Below are positions 1 to 6,886 of a DNA stretch of 21,207 nt, piece by piece. Numbering within the stretch: position 1 is the first letter of the stretch; every line of letters starts with the position of its first letter. The stretch spans positions 1 through 21,207 of IMG/VR virus record IMGVR_UViG_3300028025_006429; one strand, 5' to 3'. The translations under genes and the position numbers were made by a program. A model generated the notes under the pieces. That model did not search any database. It was not told the origin of the DNA and worked only from the letters and a program-made list of their open reading frames with translations. The stretch is from a virus.

Positions 1-47
1 AAGGTACAACAGAGCAACGTATTGCTACAATTTTACAAAATATTTAA
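1..47 (+). CDS. C-terminal end of an upstream gene (partial)
   Basis: Codons from position 3 read GTTEQRIATILQNI and stop at a TAA (45-47) that directly abuts the TATTTATA leader motif of the next gene. The segment is helix-like and ends where a new transcription unit seems to begin, as expected for the 3' end of a gene lying mostly outside the window. Only 14 residues are visible, so no function can be assigned. The other two forward frames are also open or nearly open here, so the frame choice rests on the position of the stop. Confidence 0.4.
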   Translation, partial: GTTEQRIATILQNI

Positions 48-55
48 TATTTATA
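48..55 (+). promoter_or_regulatory. TATTTATA leader motif, copy 1 (candidate late promoter)
   Basis: The exact octamer TATTTATA sits between the stop of the upstream reading frame and the gene starting at 82. Similar copies precede six other genes in the window. The context is ATATTTATATG; an ATG at 55 overlaps the motif, while the ATG at 82 lies 26 nt after it, close to the 19-22 nt seen at most other copies. Promoter function is inferred from recurrence and placement only. Confidence 0.5.
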
Positions 56-81
56 TGACGAACAACACGAACGCCGACAAA

Positions 82-1053
82 ATGAAAAGTAAAGAACTAC
101 GCAAAATTATACGCGAAGCCATCGCTGAAGTATTATCTGAAGAAGTAATCGATGTAAGTAATCCAAATGCATTGACTGATCCTCAAAAACAAGCGATGAT
201 CCAAAAAGCACGCCAAGCAAAGAAAAATCCAAAATTAGGTACAGCTGACGATCCAGTTGAGTTTGTTGAAGAAGGAGATATTGATGAATTAGCTCGTATC
301 GCTAAAGGCTATAGACTAGCTGATGATAATGTTGATACATCAAGATTCACTAAAACAATCTCAGGTACATCATTAGCTGATGTTATTAATTACTTTAGAG
401 AAAATCCAGGTGCTGATAAAAAAGCATTACAAACACAATTTAATTTTGCTCGCCCACAAATCGCTAACGCTATCGTTAATGGTTTAATGGATGCAGGAGT
501 ATTAGTTAAATTAGGTGCAGGTGGTGAAGAGGAACCAGCAGGTACTCAAGCACAAGCTCCAGCAGCAACTGATGCTGAAGATATGTTTGTTGGAGGTGCT
601 GAAAACCCATTAGCAATGTATTTTGATGGTGAACCAAATGCTGATGGTTCTGAAGATATGATTGAACCTGAAGAAGATGCAATTGAAAAAGCAGCCCCAG
701 TTCAAGTTGGTAAAGTATCAGATGCTGATTTTGAAGCATCGTTAAAATATTCTGAATTAGAGCGTCGTTTAGCTGCTACTAAATCTAACATTCTAAAATT
801 AAGAAAAGGTAAATCAGCTGCCGGTGATATCAGTGATAAACCATCTACTGAATTACAACGTTTACGTGATTTAAAAGCATCATTAGAAAAACGTATTGCA
901 GATGTGCTTGCATCATCTGAATATGTTAGAAAGATGGCAAATAAAGAAGAACCAGAAGATTTAGAAATGCCAGATACTGAAGAAGAACCAATACAAGAAA
1001 TTGATCAATACGATCTTAACAGAATGAAATATTACGCAGGAATTATAAAATAA
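82..1053 (+). CDS. Head-module protein with winged-helix-like segment
   Basis: A 323-residue protein from the ATG at 82. In-frame alternatives are ATG 55 and TTG 22; 82 is preferred because it lies a normal distance after the leader motif and gives the N-terminus MKSKELRKIIREAIAEVLSEE-like tag seen in other proteins here. Residues about 100-144 (DVINYFRENPGADKKAL through GLMDAGVLVKL) look like a helix-turn-helix/winged-helix unit. A Gly/Ala/Glu/Pro-rich acidic linker follows, then a charged coiled-coil-like region (about 200-285), an acidic stretch and the C-terminus RMKYYAGIIK, a type of ending I associate with structural proteins of marine T4-like phages. It lies two genes before the large terminase. 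T4 has its small terminase (gp16) directly before gp17, so a small-terminase or core role is possible but unproven. No family is firmly recognised. Confidence 0.85.
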   Translation: MKSKELRKIIREAIAEVLSEEVIDVSNPNALTDPQKQAMIQKARQAKKNPKLGTADDPVEFVEEGDIDELARIAKGYRLADDNVDTSRFTKTISGTSLADVINYFRENPGADKKALQTQFNFARPQIANAIVNGLMDAGVLVKLGAGGEEEPAGTQAQAPAATDAEDMFVGGAENPLAMYFDGEPNADGSEDMIEPEEDAIEKAAPVQVGKVSDADFEASLKYSELERRLAATKSNILKLRKGKSAAGDISDKPSTELQRLRDLKASLEKRIADVLASSEYVRKMANKEEPEDLEMPDTEEEPIQEIDQYDLNRMKYYAGIIK

Positions 1054-1058
1054 AATAT

Positions 1059-1733
1059 ATGAAAAAAGCAGTTTTAGGAATTTTAGCATTTTTAGTATTA
1101 GCTTATATCATTTTTGATAAAGTTAGTGATGCTGGATTGTCAAAAGAATTTTTACAAAGACAAGATAGCTTAGTACATGCTGTTGACTCAATGAAATTAG
1201 ATTTAGCTAAAGATAGTGCTAAGATTGATTCATTAGTATTAGTAGATGTACAATTACAAGACAAATTAGCTCACGCTAAGGGTAAAGTAGTTAAAGTTGT
1301 TCAATATGTTGATTCATCAAAAGCAGCAGTTGACACTTATAGCGAACACGAATTAATTACATTTTTTAATAATCGTTACCCTAAAGATACAACAACTAAC
1401 AAATTACCTTTAGCACAACCAGTATTAGTATCTACAGCTAAAGATTTAGCAGAATTAGATGGTGCAAAACAAATCATTACAATTAAAGATAGTGTTATTG
1501 CATTAACTGAATCAAGAGTAAATGGTAAAGACAGTGTTATTTCAGTTTATATTAAGAAAGAAGGCACATATAGAAATATTATGACCAATCAAGATTTACA
1601 AATCAAAGATTGGAAAAACCAATACCAAACATTATACTTACAAAACCAAAAGCTTAAATTTAAGAACAAAATCACTAAGATTGGAGCTGGTATTGTAGTA
1701 GGTGGATTAGTATATTTGATGGTTGCAAAATAG
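1059..1733 (+). CDS. Membrane-anchored coiled-coil protein, possibly spanin-like
   Basis: A 224-residue protein starting 5 nt after the previous stop. Residues 3-20 (KKAVLGILAFLVLAYIIF) form a hydrophobic N-terminal anchor without an obvious cleavage site. The long middle is rich in Lys, Asp, Leu and Ser with repeated phrases such as DSLVHAVDSMKL, DSAKIDSLVL, IKDSVIALTES and KDSVISV, which suggests a coiled coil. The last 20 residues (KIGAGIVVGGLVYLMVAK) form a second hydrophobic, glycine-rich segment. Anchors at both ends joined by a coiled coil would suit a periplasm-spanning lysis protein (spanin type) or a tail/membrane factor. No lipobox or lysozyme motif is visible. Its position between head genes rather than beside an endolysin weakens the lysis reading. 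A terminator follows it. Confidence 0.85.
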   Translation: MKKAVLGILAFLVLAYIIFDKVSDAGLSKEFLQRQDSLVHAVDSMKLDLAKDSAKIDSLVLVDVQLQDKLAHAKGKVVKVVQYVDSSKAAVDTYSEHELITFFNNRYPKDTTTNKLPLAQPVLVSTAKDLAELDGAKQIITIKDSVIALTESRVNGKDSVISVYIKKEGTYRNIMTNQDLQIKDWKNQYQTLYLQNQKLKFKNKITKIGAGIVVGGLVYLMVAK

Positions 1734-1779
1734 TTCTACCTTAGGAACATACCCCGCTATAGTCTCTGTATTATAGCTC

Positions 1780-1810
1780 TGAGCTCATCCGCAAGGTTGA
1801 GCTCACTTTT
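1780..1810 (+). terminator. Rho-independent terminator after the membrane-protein gene
   Basis: The inverted repeat TGAGCTCA (1780-1787) / TGAGCTCA (1798-1805) forms an 8-bp stem. Inside it, after a T-T mismatch, CC/GG closes a GCAA tetraloop (1791-1794). CTTTT follows directly (1806-1810). A weaker 6-bp hairpin (GCTATA 1756-1761 / TATAGC 1772-1777) lies just upstream. The structure separates the first two genes from the terminase leader that begins 4 nt later. Confidence 0.8.
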
Positions 1811-1813
1811 ATA

Positions 1814-1821
1814 TATTTATA
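1814..1821 (+). promoter_or_regulatory. TATTTATA leader motif, copy 2 (before terminase)
   Basis: An exact copy in the context TATATATTTATATACATG. It lies 4 nt after the terminator T-run and only 3 nt before the terminase ATG at 1825. This is the tightest motif-to-start spacing among the copies that precede a gene, and it is hard to reconcile with a T4-type start point 6-7 nt downstream of the box. Confidence 0.5.
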
Positions 1822-1824
1822 TAC

Positions 1825-3405
1825 ATGAGTCAAGCGAATATTAAAGAAATAATCAAGGCGGAATACATCAAATGTGCTACCGATCCTGTACACTTCTTTA
1901 GAAAATACTGCTACATTACTCACCCTGTAAAAGGTAGAGTATTATTTCATTTATATCCCTTTCAAGAGAACGTATTAAATGATCTTAGAAATAATAGATT
2001 TAGTATTATAAATAAATCAAGACAGTTAGGTATATCAACACTATCAGCTGGTTTTGCATTATGGACAATGTTGTTCCAAAAGGATAAAACTGTGTTGTGT
2101 ATTGCAACAAAACAAGAAACAGCTAAAGGAATGGTAGAGAAGGTACAATTTATGTACAATTCATTACCTTCTTGGTTAAAAGGTAACATAAAACCAATAT
2201 CAGATAATAAATTATCACTAAAACTAGCCAATAACTCTCAAATTGTTGCTACATCAGCTGCATCAGATGCAGGTAGATCGTACGCCGTTTCGTTACTTAT
2301 TGTAGATGAGGCTGCTTTCATTGAAGGTATTGATAGAATTTATACAAGTATTAAACCAACCATTGCAACGGGTGGAGGAATTATAGCATTATCATCTCCA
2401 AATGGTGTAGGTAACTGGTTTCATAGAATGTATACCGATGCTGAAATAGGAAAGAACGAATTTAAAGCAATTAAATTAAAATGGGATTTACACCCTGATA
2501 GAGATGAAAAGTGGGAAGAAACAGAGCGTGCAAATATGTCGTCTCGTGAATTTGCTCAAGAGTATGATTGTGACTTCTTAGGATCTGGAAATTCAGTTAT
2601 TGAACCTGATATATTATCATTTTATGAAGAAACTTTTATCACCGATCCTATTGAGCGCCGCTTTATGGGTGGGGATTTTTGGATTTGGGCTTATCCTGAT
2701 TATAGTAAGCAGTATGTTGTGTGCGCTGACGTTGCTCGCGGTGACGGTGCGGACTATTCAGCATTTCACGTTATCGATGCTGTATCACTTGAACAAGTGG
2801 CTGAGTACAAATCACAAGTGGATACCCGTACTTATGGAAATATGTTGGTATCTGTTGCTACTGAGTACAACAATGCTTTACTTGTAGTAGAGAATGCTAA
2901 TATTGGGTGGGATGTTATCAATACAATAATAGAAAAAGGATACCCTAACACATATTACTCACCACGTGCTTATGGTGAGATGCAAATGGATAAATGGATG
3001 GCTAAAATGGACAGTGAACAAACAGTTCCTGGATTTACTACATCAGCTAAGACAAGACCACTTGTTATCTCCAAAATGGAGGCGTATATTCGAGAACGAC
3101 AATTCACCTTTCATTCAAAACGTTTGTTAGAAGAATTGCGTGTATTCATTTGGATGAATGGTAAAGCACAATCTCAAAATGGATATAATGATGACTTAGT
3201 AATGGCGTTGGGAATGGGATTGTTTGTAAGAGATACTGCAATGAAATTCTTTCAACAAAGTGTAGATTTAAGCAGAGCAACTCTTGGTGGTATTATTCGC
3301 ACTGCATTGCCTACAGATCCATCAATGCCAAGTGGTATGGCTAATCCTTATCAAATAGATTTAGGTAATGGAACGATCGAAGATGTGTCATGGGTCTTAG
3401 GGTAA
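1825..3405 (+). CDS. gp17: Terminase large subunit (T4 gp17-like)
   Basis: The ATP-driven DNA-packaging motor and headful nuclease, 526 residues (T4 gp17 is 610). ATPase half: adenine-binding region PFQENVL (45-51), Walker A SRQLGIST (65-72), Walker B LLIVDEAAF (157-165) with catalytic E162, and coupling motif ALSSPNG (188-194). Nuclease half (RNase H-like): acidic residues in VCADVARGDGADYS (D302), LLVVENANIGW (E356) and GYNDDLVMALG (D456/D457), matching the D-E-D triad of gp17. The start at 1825 is used because no other ATG occurs before residue 77. The gene follows a terminator and a TATTTATA motif and is followed directly by the portal gene, its docking partner. The sheath and tube genes that lie between 17 and 20 in T4 are absent here. 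There is no sign of intein, intron or frameshift. Confidence 0.96.
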   Translation: MSQANIKEIIKAEYIKCATDPVHFFRKYCYITHPVKGRVLFHLYPFQENVLNDLRNNRFSIINKSRQLGISTLSAGFALWTMLFQKDKTVLCIATKQETAKGMVEKVQFMYNSLPSWLKGNIKPISDNKLSLKLANNSQIVATSAASDAGRSYAVSLLIVDEAAFIEGIDRIYTSIKPTIATGGGIIALSSPNGVGNWFHRMYTDAEIGKNEFKAIKLKWDLHPDRDEKWEETERANMSSREFAQEYDCDFLGSGNSVIEPDILSFYEETFITDPIERRFMGGDFWIWAYPDYSKQYVVCADVARGDGADYSAFHVIDAVSLEQVAEYKSQVDTRTYGNMLVSVATEYNNALLVVENANIGWDVINTIIEKGYPNTYYSPRAYGEMQMDKWMAKMDSEQTVPGFTTSAKTRPLVISKMEAYIRERQFTFHSKRLLEELRVFIWMNGKAQSQNGYNDDLVMALGMGLFVRDTAMKFFQQSVDLSRATLGGIIRTALPTDPSMPSGMANPYQIDLGNGTIEDVSWVLG

Positions 3406-3409
3406 CAAA

Positions 3410-3417
3410 TATTTATA
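3410..3417 (+). promoter_or_regulatory. TATTTATA leader motif, copy 3 (before portal)
   Basis: An exact copy in the 32-nt terminase-portal gap (AAATATTTATACATATAAC), 20 nt before the portal ATG at 3438. The leader after it is A/T-rich with no Shine-Dalgarno sequence. Confidence 0.55.
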
Positions 3418-3437
3418 CATATAACAAATTATAAAAA

Positions 3438-5312
3438 ATGGCTGATCAAAATACTGGTCTTTTCAGTAGATTAACAAGATTGTTTAGCACTGATGTCATC
3501 ATCCGAAACGTTGGTGGTAATCAATTAAAAACAATAGACGTAGACCGAATTCAAGCCTACGGTAACGTAAAGACAAACGCATTAGTAGACAGATTTACTA
3601 AATTACATAGATACGGGGCTAACATGCCATACAACCCTACTATGAATTATCAAACACTTCGTATTCAGTTATATACTGACTATGAAGCAATGGATACAGA
3701 ATCAATTATCGCATCTGCATTAGATATTATTGCTGATGAATCTACATTGAAAAACGAAGCTGGAGAGGTATTACAAATTAGAAGCTCAGACGAAAACACA
3801 CAACGTATTCTATATAACTTATTTTATGATATATTAAATATCGAATTTAATTTATGGTTATGGATTCGTAATATGTGTAAGTATGGTGATTTTTATTTAC
3901 ACTTAGAAATTGCTGAACAATTTGGTGTGTATAATGTTACACCATTATCAGTATACGATATGGTGCGTGAAGAAGGTACTGATCCTCAAAATCCATCTAA
4001 AGTTGTATTCAGAATTGACCCATCAGTAATCGCGGCGGGTGGTATTAATACTCGTATGAAGGATAAAGATGGTAAAGTCCAATTTGAAAACTATGAAGTA
4101 GCGCATTTTAGGCTATTAACTGACGTTAATTACCTACCTTATGGGCGTTCGTATATAGAACCAGCACGTAAAACTTATAAACAGTATGTGTTGATGAAAG
4201 ATGCGATGTTATTGCATCGTATTACCCGTGCCCCGGAAAAGCGCGTATTTAGCATTAATGTTGGTAACATACCTCCAAATGAAGTAGACGGATATATGCA
4301 GAAGTTGGTTCAGAAAATGAAGAAAACTCCATATATCGATCCACAAACAGGTGAATACAACTTAAAGTATAACATGCAGAACCTAATGGAGGATTTTTAT
4401 ATTCCTACACGTGGTAATGATACAGCAACTAAAATTGATACTTTAAAAGGATTAGAATATAATGCTATAGAAGACGTTGCGTTTTTACGTGATGAGATGT
4501 TAGCTGCCTTAAAGGTACCTAAAGCATTCTTCGGATTTGAAAAAGATTTACAAGGTAAAGCTACATTAGCTGCTGAAGATATTCGCTTCGCTCGTACTGT
4601 TGAACGCATTCAACGTATCGCATTATCTGAATTATATAAAGTTGCATTAGTACACTTATATACACAGGGATATGATGGTGCTTCTTTAACTAACTTTGAG
4701 TTATCATTAACTACACCATCTGTTGTTTACGAACAAGAAAAGATAGCATTGTGGAAAGAAAAAGTTGATTTAGCTAAATCTATCCAAGATACAAACCTAT
4801 TGCCTTCAGACTTTATATATCACAATATCTTCCAATTCAGTGAAGATCAATATGATGAGTATCGTGATTTAGTTCTTGAAGATAAAAAACGTACATTTAG
4901 AATAGGTCAAATTGAAAATGAAGGTAATGACCCAGCTAAAACTGGTAAATCATACGGTACACCACATGACTTAGCTTCATTATATGGTAAAGGTAGAACA
5001 GGAATGGATATAGATGGTCCTATACCTCCGGGTTATGATGAGAAACGTCCTGTTGGTCGTCCTGAAGAAAAAGCATCAATTATTGGTACACAAAAAGATC
5101 CATTAGGTAAAGATAGATTAGGAAGTAAAGAAAATGGTTCGTTATACACTGCGAATGCTACTGAAGAAGGTAGTGGCTCTCCAAAAGCAATGTTTGAGTT
5201 AAAGAAAAACAAAGGATTGTTTGAAGGATTTGCAATACCACGTAAGGAAATAGTATTCGAAGAGGAACAAGAATCATCATTACTTAATGAAAATAATATC
5301 AAGGGCATATAA
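3438..5312 (+). CDS. gp20: Portal vertex protein (T4 gp20-like)
   Basis: The dodecameric portal at one capsid vertex: it nucleates prohead assembly, is the DNA channel for the terminase, and is the docking site for the neck. At 624 residues it is longer than T4 gp20 (524). Portal-family features include TDYEAMDTESIIASALDIIADE (first helix-rich block), the LWLWIRNMCKYGDFYLHLE segment, a YLPYGRSYIEPARKTYKQY block, PYIDPQTGEYNLKYNMQNLMEDFYIPTRG, and KVPKAFFGFEKDLQGKATLA near the tunnel/stem region. The extra length is mostly a Gly/Lys/Pro-rich C-terminal tail (about 495-624) ending in SSLLNENNIKGI, where LNE is a candidate site for the gp21-type protease. It follows the terminase, as in many packaging modules. 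Confidence 0.93.
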   Translation: MADQNTGLFSRLTRLFSTDVIIRNVGGNQLKTIDVDRIQAYGNVKTNALVDRFTKLHRYGANMPYNPTMNYQTLRIQLYTDYEAMDTESIIASALDIIADESTLKNEAGEVLQIRSSDENTQRILYNLFYDILNIEFNLWLWIRNMCKYGDFYLHLEIAEQFGVYNVTPLSVYDMVREEGTDPQNPSKVVFRIDPSVIAAGGINTRMKDKDGKVQFENYEVAHFRLLTDVNYLPYGRSYIEPARKTYKQYVLMKDAMLLHRITRAPEKRVFSINVGNIPPNEVDGYMQKLVQKMKKTPYIDPQTGEYNLKYNMQNLMEDFYIPTRGNDTATKIDTLKGLEYNAIEDVAFLRDEMLAALKVPKAFFGFEKDLQGKATLAAEDIRFARTVERIQRIALSELYKVALVHLYTQGYDGASLTNFELSLTTPSVVYEQEKIALWKEKVDLAKSIQDTNLLPSDFIYHNIFQFSEDQYDEYRDLVLEDKKRTFRIGQIENEGNDPAKTGKSYGTPHDLASLYGKGRTGMDIDGPIPPGYDEKRPVGRPEEKASIIGTQKDPLGKDRLGSKENGSLYTANATEEGSGSPKAMFELKKNKGLFEGFAIPRKEIVFEEEQESSLLNENNIKGI

Positions 5313-5320
5313 CGACTACA

Positions 5321-5328
5321 TATTTATA
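5321..5328 (+). promoter_or_regulatory. TATTTATA leader motif, copy 4
   Basis: An exact copy (ACATATTTATAGGTAG) in the 36-nt gap after the portal gene, 20 nt before the ATG at 5349. The spacing is identical to that of the portal copy. Confidence 0.55.
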
Positions 5329-5348
5329 GGTAGTGCACACTATACACT

Positions 5349-6203
5349 ATGAAAATTAAACACAGCAAATACAAAAATACAGGTATTCTATTTGAACTTT
5401 TAGTTAGACAAATTGCATCTGATACAGTATCTGGTAAAGATTCTGCAGCAATTGCAATCGTTAAAAAATATTTTGGTAAAACCGAATTAACAAAAGAACA
5501 CAAACTATACCAGGCGTTAATTACAAGTAAAGCTTTGACCGAAGGTAAAGCTGAATCATTAATTAATTCAGTATTAGATATATCTTCCCGTTTAAATAAA
5601 ACGGCTTTACGTAAGGAAAAATACAATATTATTAAGGAAATTCGTAATCATTATGATATCGAAGAATTCTTTAAAGCAAAAATCAGCAACTATACACAAT
5701 ACGCCGCTGTATCTAATTTAATTGAAGCTCATGGATCGTTAGAATTCATTGAGCCTTCTCAAGTTATCGATAACAAAGTAACATTACTTGAACATATTAC
5801 TCGTAAAGAAGTTAATGTTGAAGACGTGAAAGATCGCGTGTTAGAAGAATACAGTAAAATGGATTCTGGTACACGTATTTTAGCATACAAAATGTTGTTA
5901 GAGAAATTTAATGAGAAGTATGGTGACTTAACCCCAGCTCAAAAATCAGTATTAAAAGAATATATTAACAACGTTACTAATACTGTTAAATTAAGAGAAT
6001 TTGTTAATGAACAATTTTCTCAAATTAACAAAACATTAACTGAATTAATTCCTACAGTAACTGATAAAACTACACAAATTAAGTTAGCTGAAGTAGCTAC
6101 TTTGTTACAACCTTTAGATAAGACACAAAATGTAAAGGATGAGAATATTGTTTCTCTTTTACAATATCACCAATTAATAGCTGAATTAAAAGCCATTAAA
6201 TAA
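5349..6203 (+). CDS. Conserved-looking helical head-module protein, function unknown
   Basis: A 284-residue, lysine- and glutamate-rich protein predicted by eye to be almost wholly helical. The N-terminus KYKNTGILFELLVRQIASDT resembles that of uncharacterised proteins I recall near the portal in marine T4-like phages; I cannot name a family. Later segments such as RKEKYNIIKEIRNHYDIEEFF and VTLLEHITRKEVNVEDVKDRV are also helical. There are no transmembrane segments, cysteines or visible catalytic motifs. It sits where T4 carries the prohead-core genes 67 and 68 (between 20 and 21), so a core or portal-associated assembly role is the simplest inference. It starts after its own TATTTATA motif, and its stop overlaps the next start by one base (TAATG), indicating translational coupling. 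Confidence 0.88.
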   Translation: MKIKHSKYKNTGILFELLVRQIASDTVSGKDSAAIAIVKKYFGKTELTKEHKLYQALITSKALTEGKAESLINSVLDISSRLNKTALRKEKYNIIKEIRNHYDIEEFFKAKISNYTQYAAVSNLIEAHGSLEFIEPSQVIDNKVTLLEHITRKEVNVEDVKDRVLEEYSKMDSGTRILAYKMLLEKFNEKYGDLTPAQKSVLKEYINNVTNTVKLREFVNEQFSQINKTLTELIPTVTDKTTQIKLAEVATLLQPLDKTQNVKDENIVSLLQYHQLIAELKAIK

Positions 6204-6748
6204 TGGATAAATTAAAGGAATATATTAAAACATTAGTACGTGAATTGTTAGATGAAGAATCTACATCAGGCGATGCTGGTGCTTATTCTACTCCATTTGC
6301 TTTTGCTAAAAAAGGTCAAAAAACAAACGCTGCTGTTAAAACTGCTCAATCACAAGGAATGAAGCTAGCACCGACTGGTATGCCAAGTGATTCTAAAATT
6401 AAAGATTATAAAGCAATTTGGAAATCAGCTGAAAAACCATCATATAAAATGTATAAAGAAAGTTTAGAAGATATAATCAAAGAAGAATTGTTAAATGAGG
6501 GAACTTATAAGCAATTTAAAAAAGAAGTTAAGTTTAGAACTAAAGCTGAACAATTGCATAAAGCAATGCGTGAGGTAAAAAGAAAAATAAACGAAATCGA
6601 TCGTATTGTTGATTATACTCAACGTATGAAACAAGAATTGAGCGAAGGTGATGGTGTACAATATTGGGGTAGAACAGAAAAAGCTGTTGCTCAAATCTCT
6701 GAAATGGTAAATCATTTAAACACTAAAATAAATAACCTTAAACAGTAA
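6203..6748 (+). CDS. Small prohead-core-like protein
   Basis: A 181-residue protein coupled to the previous gene through TAATG. It opens with an amphipathic tag, MDKLKEYIKTLVRELLDEE, then a Gly/Ala region with AYSTPFAFAKKGQK, a phrase style I recall from head-core proteins of marine T4-like phages. A second tag follows at about residue 84-98 (SLEDIIKEELLNEG), then a strongly charged coiled coil to the end (KEVKFRTKAEQLHKAMREVK onward). LDE and LNE within the tags match the [L/I/V]-x-E rule of T4 gp21 cleavage. Position between portal and protease corresponds to T4 gp67/gp68, but sequence homology to those is not evident. Function is inferred. Confidence 0.85.
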   Translation: MDKLKEYIKTLVRELLDEESTSGDAGAYSTPFAFAKKGQKTNAAVKTAQSQGMKLAPTGMPSDSKIKDYKAIWKSAEKPSYKMYKESLEDIIKEELLNEGTYKQFKKEVKFRTKAEQLHKAMREVKRKINEIDRIVDYTQRMKQELSEGDGVQYWGRTEKAVAQISEMVNHLNTKINNLKQ

Positions 6749-6882
6749 TGGCAAAAGCTAAAGCAGCAGGAAACGCTAATAAAGTTTCTTTTGGTAAACG
6801 CAAACAAGGACCAGGTTCAGCTCAAAAATCATTTAATAAACACACTCCAAAGCCAAAAGCTTACAGAGGACAAGGAAGATAA
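6748..6882 (+). CDS. 44-aa very basic protein ending in YRGQGR
   Basis: A short ORF sharing one base with the upstream stop (TAATG) and ending 4 nt before the next ATG (6887), so it fills the gap exactly. The product begins MAKAKAAGNANKVSFGK and ends KPKAYRGQGR. It has about a dozen Lys/Arg, no acidic residues and no hydrophobic core, as expected of a nucleic-acid- or scaffold-binding peptide. I recall similar basic peptides ending in YRGQGR from Bacteroidota phages, but cannot confirm this. In T4 the slot between 20 and 21 encodes small core proteins. The tight fit, coupling and intact frame make it a real gene despite its size. Confidence 0.7.
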   Translation: MAKAKAAGNANKVSFGKRKQGPGSAQKSFNKHTPKPKAYRGQGR

Positions 6883-6886
6883 TAAT

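Noticed and set aside
2007-2014. Classical T4 late box TATAAATA on the + strand
   Set aside because: It is inside the terminase coding region (IINKS codons) with no gene start nearby; a chance match in AT-rich sequence.
2600-2887. 95-codon + strand frame inside the terminase gene
   Set aside because: It is out of frame within the nuclease domain of gp17; its hydrophobic look comes from the shifted reading of a conserved region.
6791-6886. In-frame upstream start for the 341-aa gene
   Set aside because: It would overlap almost the whole 44-aa basic gene, and the ATG at 6887 is well placed after that gene's stop.
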